Positions 56,231 through 64,000 of a stretch of 64,000 nt of DNA are shown here, one piece after another. The stretch lies in the NCBI GenBank assembly GCA_001465935.1, contig LNKV01000031.1, positions 271,871 to 335,870 of the forward strand. The letters are read 5' to 3'. Within the stretch, counting starts at the first letter, position 1, and every line of letters starts with the position of its first letter. The notes below the pieces were generated by a model. The model did not search any database. It saw only the letters and a program-made list of their open reading frames with translations, and was not told where the DNA came from. Both the position numbers and the translations under genes were made by a program. This DNA comes from Clarireedia homoeocarpa (Eukaryota; Ascomycota; Leotiomycetes; Helotiales; Rutstroemiaceae).

Positions 56231-56292
56231 CCATGAATAAAGGTTAAATTTTTATACGTCTTGCCGTATAAAAATTTAACCTTTATTCATGG
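56231..56292. repeat. Perfect 28-bp inverted repeat (hairpin) with 6-nt loop
   Basis: Arms 56231-56258 and 56265-56292 are exact reverse complements, starting CCATGAATAAAGG and ending CCTTTATTCATGG; the loop is TCTTGC. AT-rich centre. It sits 13 bp after the 10-bp minisatellite, and AAGACTGGAAGA resumes right after it. Confidence 0.95.
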
Positions 56293-57024
56293 AAGACTGG
56301 AAGATTTCCATGCATGCGGGGTATCGGGCTATCAAGGAAGAGCGAGGAATACTTGGTAGAACTATGCAGAGGTATGTCATTGCGACATCACGTGCAGCCC
56401 TCGCTTCTTTCATACTTGGCACTGTACACTCGGTGTGCGGTGTGAGATGGAGGATTGAAAGCTGATGCCCGTGCTATGTAAACTGGCCAACCAACCAACA
56501 CCTTCTCTCTGCTCACCCTGCAAAGCGGCTGCTTCTTCCCTCAACCTGGCAGATCTTGGCCCAATTTTCTCTTCTTCACGTTGCAACCCAAGCTCTTCCA
56601 ATTCGTCGTTCTTCATTGGTAGATAAACCTCTTGGAGGGGCTATGTCTCAAGCGACTGCGCTTATAGCTGTCGTCCTGGGATCGAGTTGAAAATCTTTCA
56701 AGTTCGTGGAAAATCCTGTATTCTTGCAACAAAATCACTCATTCGCCCTTCTCCCAATTGGCCTTTGCCCCCCCTTCGTGAGGAATCGAAATCCTGAAGT
56801 TCTCTGCTTTGTCTGTACCATTGCGACACCAGATTTCCGAACTCCGCTTGGTGTGTCGTCGCGCATCATTATCAGCTGGACCCCAACGATCGACACGAGG
56901 CGAACGAATCTAGCGACCAGGTCACATCTGTGTCACATGAGACACCTCGTTTTGAATAGATCGATTCCGATACATTTGTCATCCATCTGACCAAGCTTGA
57001 TCTCATCGCAAACACATTTCGACC

Positions 57025-59331
57025 ATGTCAACGGACGACACGGACACGAGTAAAATCAAAAACTGGCGATCTATCGTGACCCTGATAGTTTTTATCATCA
57101 CAAGTGAGTTAGAATAGAAGTGAGCCCGAGAAGTTGCATTTTCATTGACCCCAAATATATAGATATCATCGTCCTGTTTCCATTCCACATTCCGGTATAT
57201 CTGCCCCGACCGCTCGTTCATGGCATTCGGGATACTTTAAGCACTTTCAGGATCCTCCCACCAAGGCGCAATCTTCACAAAGTTGGTCGAGATGGCGTTG
57301 CTAAACCCTTCGTTCGATTTCTGTTCCCCATGAATTTTGTGACTGCACCTCTGATAGCAGATCTCTTTCTACTCGCGATTCTTGCAATCGGGCGGAAAGA
57401 AGTCCACGATGGAACCATTGGGGCCAACAGCATTTCACCAATCGACATCATGGTCTTCTTCATCACCCTCGCCTATATCGCTATATCAATTGATGCCTCC
57501 GGTCTCATCAGGTATCTCGCCTTCAAAGTACTCCAGAAGGGCGGCAAAGTCGGGCACAGGTTGTTCTTCTTCTTATACGTATTTTTCTTCGCCCTCGGTA
57601 GTTTCATCGGGAATGACCCAATCATTCTCTCTGGTACAGCATTCCTTGCCTACATGACCAGAGTTTCGAGCAATATCATTCACCCCCGCGCCTGGATTCA
57701 TACACAGTTCGCTGTTGCAAATATTGCTTCCGCCATACTGGTGTCCTCAAACCCCACCAACCTTGTCCTCGCCGGGGCTTTTGGCATCAAATTCATCACC
57801 TACACAGCAAACATGATTGTTCCCGTCGTGGCTACAGCCATAGTTCTTTTCCCCTTTCTGTTATATATTGTCTTTGCAGACGAGTCACTCATTCCATACT
57901 CAATTAAGATGCATGAGCTCTCAGAGGAAGCAAAGGCCAAGAAGCCTGTAAATCCTAATATACCAAACGCAAGAGGCAATGCTCAGGAAGAGGAAAAGAA
58001 ACTTGCTGAGGACAAACTGCTATCGTTAGAAGAAATCATGAATCCGTTTTTAGACAAAGGAGGCGCAGCTTTCGGTGCTGTTCTAATGGCCGTAACGCTT
58101 ATTACACTTCTGGCAGTCAATGCCGCAAGCCAAAAAAATGGAGAGCACCCTGTTTACTGGGTGACGTTACCTGCTACTGTTGTTATGTTCTGCTGGGAAG
58201 TTGGCAGTGGGTGGCTTCGTCGGCATGAAACAAGGGACATCGCTCGAAAGGGACGAAGAGAAATTGAACTTGCTCGTGAGAGAAGGGAGGAAGAAATGAG
58301 GGAAATGACTGTGGACCCAGAACTAAAAGAGACTAGTGCTGAGACATCACAAGGTAGATTTGAAGGTCATGGAGGGGTCGGCACCAGGGACGATGAATCA
58401 ACCTCGGGTTACGAGTCAAATCATTTGACTACCATTCCTACAATCGTTGTTGCTGGCGAAGACGATAGAAATATCATGATATCAACTCCGAATGACCAAA
58501 CTCACCAAGCACCATCCTCAGCAAGCATTAATGAAAAGCAGGAAACAACTTCTGCAGAACGTGCGGCATCGAGCGAAGTTGATGAGCGAGCTACTCACAA
58601 CTATCCTCCCCGTGATATGGCTCCACAGCACGGTGACAAACGAGCAACATTGGTATCTTTGTTGTCCGACGCTTACAGATGGTGTCAAGAGACCTTCCCA
58701 ACAGTTACAGCGGTGGTTGCACATCTTCCATTTGCCCTTGTGCCTTTTGCATTCTCGATGTTCGTTTTAGTGCAAGCTTTGGTTACGAAAGGATGGGTCC
58801 CTGTTTTTGCTTATGGCTGGGATCATTGGGTTAGCAAGACAGGAACTGTTGGGGCAATTGGCGGTATGGGATTTTTATCGGTAATTCTATGCAATGTGAG
58901 TACGATCGATCATATCTATCCCTTGGAGCTACTACTCCCAGAAGTTTTTCCCTCACAAGCAGCTAAGGTCTTCACAGTTTGCCGGCACAAACATCGGCAC
59001 TACTATCCTTTTATGTCGCGTCGTTCAATCATGGCTGGAAATCCACGAAAAGAGTCATATTCCAATCACTCAACGCACTTTCTGGGCAACTGTATACAGC
59101 ATGGCAATTGGTGTGAACTATGGCGCATTTAGTACCGCGTTCAGTGCCTCGCTGGCAGGCCTTTTATGGCGAGATATCCTAGCAAGGAAATATATTCATG
59201 TGCGAAGACTGGATTTCGCACGTGTGAACCTCCCTATTATTGCTATTGCTATGGCTGTGGGCTTGTCGGTGCTAGTGGGGCAGGTGTATATAACTAGAAA
59301 AAATACCCCCTATTACTGGCACCATGAGTGA
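57025..59331 (+). CDS. ArsB/CitT-type ion transporter (Na+/H+ or anion permease superfamily)
   Basis: Three exons: 57025-57103, 57163-58895, 58978-59331; phases close to 721 aa. The N-terminus is short and cytoplasmic, followed by ten or more hydrophobic spans: IVTLIVFIITNIIVLFPF, MNFVTAPLIADLFLLAILAIG, IDIMVFFITLAYIAISIDASGLI, LFFFLYVFFFALGSFIGNDPIILSG (quoted in part), VANIASAILVSSNPTNLVLAGAF, MIVPVVATAIVLFPFLLYIVF and so on. The SxNPTNL and, later, FAGTNIGTTILLCRV motifs are the paired substrate loops of the ion-transporter (CitT/ArsB/NhaD) fold. A hydrophilic loop of about 250 residues (about 280-520) splits the two halves. Substrate cannot be read from sequence; arsenite, citrate, phosphate and Na+ are all possible. 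Confidence 0.85.
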
Positions 59332-60718
59332 AATGCTGGTTGGGGCTGGAGAAAGTTATTTAGATATTTAGATGTCTTCTAATGCAGGGGATTTGAGTTG
59401 TATAGTTCTTAAAATCCCTTGATTGAGTATGTTTATATAAAGTTTTACCAACCATAGATGTAACTCGACAATCGAGATTTTCATAATCTAAATGTCTCGC
59501 CTGAGTCTGATTGTCCAGTTTCTGCGGTTGAATCTCGATATTGAACATTCTTCAATCATTCGTCGAGATATGGTTCCTGGTTCAGAGAGCGTGGCCTGCA
59601 CTCGGAGTGGTGTGGTAGAATTATGAGCTGCATATCAATGTCGACTAAGGTCAGCTGCTAGGACAGTTGATATTGTTGTGGGGGAACAATCTCCAATCGA
59701 GTTCAAATACCACTGAGAGATATGTGTGCAATAGCTGTAGGAGTTGAAAAGGTAGAGGATTGGAAGGGATGGAAACATCAAAAAGATTTTAAAGTGACTT
59801 TTGTGAGTAAGAAACCTACTTCTTAGCATCCCCTTTGACAGTCGTAGGTGAGCTTCCTACCTGGGACATGGCCAATTATCATGTTGGAATGTCATTGCAG
59901 TCAGCCTGCAAGGCATAAGTCTCAGCCTAGAGTCCCAGTACCGAAGTCCTGGGAACAGATTTCATAATTAACCTACTATCGAAAGGTTCTAACTCGGAAA
60001 CCGGGGTTTGAAATCCGGGGTTTGAAATCCGGGTTTTGAAATCCGCCATGCCAAATGGTATGGTGATTGGCGTTTAGAAGCACGAGATATGATTGGGGAG
60101 GCAATAGGCAGGACTCGATAGGAAATAATCAAACAACGCCTAGACCCGTTTGAATAAGATGAACTTTACGAATGAGGAGAAACACGAAGCTTGGGAAGTT
60201 TTCTTGGACCCTAGCTGGGTCCTAGCTGCTAGACAGAGACCCTTCTGTTTCATTTCTTGATATGATCTGCAAAAGATAGGAGGGTTGGGGTATTGGAGAA
60301 ATCGGTAACTTAATTCTCTCACATTGGTTCAGCAATAATTCGTTACAGGTATAATAGTTGGGCCAAGGTAAAGCAAAGCAGTAGGGGGAGAAGAGGAGGG
60401 GAGGCGAACAGTGTCAAAACATCAAATTCCAGCATTGTAGTTGACTGAAGGGGCCTGCTTGTGGATAGTTCTACCCTGGTTTGAGTAGAATCTTCGGGAA
60501 GGCTTGGCGACAAGTATTGCGCCAGAGACGAAGTAATAATGAAATTGGAGAAGCACAAGACTTCTCTCTCCGCGTTCGGTAATTTCTCGGTTTTAAATGT
60601 TCTATTTGGTCTAACTCTACAACACTGAATGAATGACTGACTGAATGAACTACACACAACCATACAACAACACCTCTACAAGAGAAGAAATAACACATCC
60701 CCTCCCATGACCCTCAAA
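59332..60718. other. Intergenic between convergent genes, 1.4 kb
   Basis: No gene supported. Contains a short tandem of three CCGGGGTTTGAAAT-like units at about 60001-60045. Confidence 0.45.
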
Positions 60719-61820
60719 TCACAACGCACCTAATCCGTAAATACGTCCCAAAATCTCATCGTCACTCGGATTTCCCTTCCCCCTAATAGCTTCATAAGCC
60801 GGCATCAAAATCGCCTTATCAACCTCTTTATACTTCCCATCAGCAACATAAACCACATCACCATTTCTGTCCACATCAACCATGAAGTAGGCCGCCGCAC
60901 GCGCAACCACCAGCGGTTCCTGCGAGCGGTGTGAGACCAAAGCCATGACTCCCGCTACGTCGGGAAAGACCTGCGTTGATGTCCAGCTTGGTGCGAGAAC
61001 GTTGACCCGGATTGGGAGGTTGGCGTTGGCCATTAGGAGGGCGTAGCCCCGGCCGAACCCTAGCGTGCCGGCTTTGGCAGAGCCTGGAGAGTTTGGTTAG
61101 TTGGGATGCTTGGTCTTTTTTCTTTTCTTTCTCAATAGATGTACTGCTTGCGTATTTTGTCACAGTGTAGTATAGTATGGTGTAGTGTAGTGTAGACTCT
61201 GCTCAACTTACCATAATCAAGCGCCCTCACCCCATGAAACGAAGTACTAGAGCCAACCAGTACAATACTGCCGCCCTCTGGTTGCTGTTTCATATAATGC
61301 GTCCCCAGACACGCCGCATTAACCACACTCTTAAAATTAACATCTAGCACAACATGATTTGGTTCCTTTAGTTCTCCTTTATCTCCTGTTTCCAGAGCAA
61401 GATAGTCTGCGCGAGGACCAATTCCCGCATTCGCCAAGACGCAATCGATTCGTCCGTAGACTTCCTTAGCCGTCGCAAACAGGGTACACAGATCGGTCCA
61501 GCTGGTTACATCGGTTTTTACGAAGGTGAAAGAGGCGGGGTTGTTGTCTGCCGGTCCGGGGGCGGGATGCGGCTGGATGTCCCCGCTAACAACGGTTGCT
61601 CCCAGAGAGAGGAAGAGGTTGACGGATGCTAGGCCGATTCCTGATGAGCCACCTGTGTGTGATAAATTCGGCATATCAGCTACCTAACTCCAAGATACGG
61701 GTGATCCTACACGTATACGCAATTTACCAGGGCAAAAAGAAAGTAAAATTTACCTGTGAGCACGATGACCTTGCCCTTGAGGCTAGTCAAATCCTCGTCG
61801 TTGATCGTGAATTCAGCCAT
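60719..61820 (-). CDS. Short-chain dehydrogenase/reductase (classical SDR)
   Basis: Three exons: 61820-61754, 61652-61212, 61083-60719; phases close to 290 aa. The Rossmann start appears after splicing: KGKVIVLTGGSSGIGLASVNLF, with the TGxxxGIG cofactor motif. Then comes GATVVSGDIQ, whose Asp at the end of strand 2 predicts NAD(H) preference, followed by VKTDVTSW, VLANAGIGP (NAG motif), LDVNFKSVVN, and the catalytic set: Ser in IVLVGSSTSF and Tyr/Lys in DYGSAKAG (YxxxK, split by the second intron). The C-terminus has RVNVLAPSWT, where an SDR usually has VNxVxPG. The substrate is unknown; the style resembles 15-hydroxyprostaglandin dehydrogenase-like fungal SDRs. A 16-bp minisatellite lies 135 bp upstream of the start. 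Confidence 0.92.
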
Positions 61821-61955
61821 GATGCGGAAGAGAAAGAAAAAAGAAAAAAGAGCCGGAGCAAACAATTAGTTAATTGCTATACGCTGAACCGAGGGTTTAT
61901 TTATAAAATATTGGTTTTCTGTTTTTGCTCTTTCGCTTTCTGGGAAGGAATTGTT

Positions 61956-62076
61956 GCAGAAAAAAGATGCTGCAGAAAAAAGATGCTGCAGAAAAAAGAT
62001 GCTGCAGAAAAAAGATGCTGCAGAAAAAAGATGCTGCAGAAAAAAGATGCTGCAGAAAAAAGATGCTGCAGAAAAG
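61956..62076 (+). repeat. 16-bp minisatellite upstream of the SDR gene
   Basis: Seven identical tandem copies of GCAGAAAAAAGATGCT (61956-62067) plus a partial eighth. The unit is not a multiple of three, so all three frames of both strands stay open and give artificial Lys/Cys-rich or Phe/Leu-rich peptides. Confidence 0.97.
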
Positions 62077-63407
62077 AAGATTTGAAGCGGGGGGGGAGAG
62101 GATCAAAAGAAGCAATTTCAAGACAAGACGATACCCCAATGAGCGGGAGCTAGCAGCTGTCATGTGGAGAACTAGTTCTTCGTGTTAAGGGGTACCATCC
62201 ATACATTCCAGTCAGCCAACGCTGGAAACGGGGAGCGGGACCCTGGTAGTCTGTCTGTCAGTTTATGTGGGAACCGACCGCGGCTCCGGGATAGCGGGTT
62301 TCACTCACATGACTCCAGTTACTAGATCTTGTTCTTCTGCGGTGCGAGGATGTGTTGCGGAAAGCAGTAGCCTGACTCGGACTATGTGCAGGGGTATGTA
62401 CCATGGTCTCGTCCCTGTGGCGGTAGTTCTGATGAGAGAAAACCTCGCCGATTTGCGCACAGGCCATTGAAGTATGTTGTACAGCTACAGCGCAGTTGCC
62501 AAATTGCTAGGTAAATTGTACTCCGATACACTTGAAGACATACTCGGTCTGTATTCGGAGAGTCTTGATTTAGACTCCGAAAACAGAGAAGAATCCTTCA
62601 AGTATCAGAGCAAATTGCATTTGTTGCTTTGTATTCTTTTAAGGGGCTGGACATTAATATAGCATATGGTCAGTGCCCCGATTTACGCTGGGAAAGGAGT
62701 CCCGAGCGAATGGTTCTACTTTTAGTTTCCTCGCTTGATTTGCCTCTATCTCTATTTCTTCCCCGCCCTCGAACTACCGCTAAACCCGAGTCGCAGTTAG
62801 TTCGTTGGCGTTTAATAATTACATTGGGTAATTTATCGTTCAGCTACAAGTTGCGAGTTGTCTTGCGCATAAAAAATGAGTCTTAAACAGATCTACTCAA
62901 TTTTCTTCTGCAACGAGTCGAATCGCCGCATACCTAGTCATTAGGATCGAAGCCGGCGCACAACTCCGTCGCTGATTAACCAATAAATAGCCGGGTATAG
63001 TGCAGAAGCGTCCGGGACCGTAAGATAGGCCGAAAGCCGCGAATTCTACATTAGGGATCTAACATCCACCTGATTCAACCCCAATTGCGAGCCGTTTTGT
63101 CTAACACATCTAAGCCTTGCGATCCAGACTCCTGTTTTTATTTCTTCTCTCTGCCTCTGGGACTCCTTGGTTCTTGTCCAAGGAGTGTGTTTTCAGCTCT
63201 ACGGATATGGCTAGAGCGTGTGTAACGAGGCGAGAACATTGGATGCGCTCGATGGCAGCAGTGGGATATTAAATCATGAAGAAGTTTTCTCATTGTCTAT
63301 ATTAACTTTACAAATTCTCTTCAAGACCCATACTTTAGTCTTCACAGTATCCTATTCTTGCCCTTTCAATCTTACAGTGCGCTTACTTGTCCTTCTGTCT
63401 GACTACC
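62077..63407. other. Intergenic, 1.3 kb, nothing recognised
   Basis: Between the minisatellite and the next plus-strand gene. Short frames only. The promoter of the rhodopsin-domain gene lies at the right end. Confidence 0.4.
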
Positions 63408-64000
63408 ATGATGCAACCAAAGGATGGTGGGGTAACCCTTGTCTGGGTTGGATCCTTGATGATGGCCATAAGTTGGATCACAGTTGTGCTGCGCATAATG
63501 GTGCGAACATGGAAGAAGAATTTTGGTATGGATGACATTTTGATGGTCATCGGTACTGTAAGTATCTCGATGATTCTCGTCCTAGAATAGTGTATGATAC
63601 TGACATCCTACCAATGCAGGTACTCTTCACTATCTGTTCTTCTCTATGTATAGTCACTTGCTTCTATGGAAGCGGGCAATATTCGAGGTTCATTAAAACC
63701 GAAGATAGACTGAAAGGAACCAAGGTATATTTTCCTCCTCTTTTTTTACGCAAGACAACCGAAACTGACAATAGCCAAAAGATCTACTTTGTCCTCGAGT
63801 TCTTCTATGCCGCCAGCGCAGCTATTATCAAATGCAGCATCGCCGTAACACTGCTCCGTATCGCCGTTACCCGTCGGTACTTTATATGGACAATCTGGCT
63901 CATCATGTCTATGTGTATTGCGGCGGCTTTTATCTTCAATGTCGGTGTTCTCAATATCTGCCATCCGATTGATACACTATGGAGCGCGCATCCGACCGGC
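63408..64000 (+). CDS. Rhodopsin-domain integral membrane protein, 5' part (cut by window end)
   Basis: Exons 63408-63557, 63620-63724 and 63782 to beyond 64000. A second ATG directly follows the first. Hydrophobic segments visible: VTLVWVGSLMMAISWITVVLRIM, ILMVIGTVLFTICSSLCIVTCF and FVLEFFYAASAAIIKCSIAVTLLRIAV (quoted in part), then FIWTIWLIMSMCIAAAFIFNVGVLNICHP. The loop WKKNFGMDDILM between TM1 and TM2 and the C-x-P element after TM4 are those of the fungal rhodopsin-domain family also seen at 16031-17342. The two proteins are clearly divergent, so they are not a recent duplication. The 3' end lies outside the window. Confidence 0.85.

Larger units (their letters stand above)
55353..57024. 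other. Repeat-bearing spacer between divergent membrane-protein genes
   Basis: 1.67 kb. It holds a 10-bp minisatellite (56134-56217), a perfect hairpin (56231-56292), and the promoters of the two divergent genes. The small frames at 55482-55730 and 56706-56990 have no support. Confidence 0.5.

Noticed and set aside
61626..62188. Lys/Cys-rich plus-strand frames and Phe/Leu-rich minus-strand frame over the minisatellite
   Set aside because: A 16-bp repeat without stops is open in every frame; the peptides are products of the repeat, not genes.
1..64000. CRISPR arrays, bacterial operons, rRNA genes and intact tRNA genes
   Set aside because: None seen. The tandem repeats have no unique spacers of constant length, and no complete tRNA A-box/B-box pair was found by eye.

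Overview
The window is nuclear DNA of a filamentous ascomycete (Pezizomycotina). Nearly all genes are split by 40-120 nt GT-AG introns, and there is no operon spacing. The gene set is typical of this group: HET domain, Clr5-TPR, rhodopsin-domain membrane proteins, sorting nexin-41 type, NOSIP, tafazzin, Trm732/THADA and Tim23. A member of Leotiomycetes/Helotiales is my best guess, but this is an inference from protein style and not a measurement.

Layout. 1-5.5 kb: tail of a Ser/Thr-rich anchored protein, the mRNA guanylyltransferase, a decayed HET gene, and a probable mitochondrial IF3. 5.8-8.8 kb: an 11-exon sterol-glucosyltransferase-type GT28 gene. 11-13.5 kb: a Clr5-TPR gene, followed at once by a 780-bp non-autonomous LTR element (TRIM-like) at 13.7-14.5 kb. 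16-17.3 kb: a rhodopsin-domain membrane protein. 18.5-20.4 kb: a cluster of AAAAGTCCCC motifs, then a Gln/Asn/His-rich low-complexity protein. 21.8-28.9 kb: a small membrane protein, a nine-exon Trm732/THADA homologue, and Tim23 transcribed divergently from a 353-bp promoter. 29.4-35.1 kb: lineage-type genes of unknown function around a repeat island. 36.4-42.0 kb: a retropepsin-like remnant, an SNX41-type sorting nexin, and a peroxisomal carrier with a long LEA-like tail. 42.4-49.0 kb: a fungal-specific protein, NOSIP-like, tafazzin, and a gene with a STAND-style N-terminus plus a ubiquitin-like domain. 50-59.3 kb: a small secreted protein, a DUF7730-like protein, a multi-TM protein, a hairpin/minisatellite island, and an ArsB/CitT-type permease. 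60.7-64 kb: a short-chain dehydrogenase with a 16-bp minisatellite in its upstream region, and the start of a second rhodopsin-domain gene cut by the window end.

Housekeeping functions dominate: mRNA capping, tRNA modification, mitochondrial import, cardiolipin remodelling, endosomal sorting and peroxisomal transport. Between them lie accessory stretches holding transposon relics, repeats and fast-evolving genes. Exon boundaries were read by eye from splice consensus and phase. For most multi-exon models the phases close exactly, but none has been checked against transcripts or databases.
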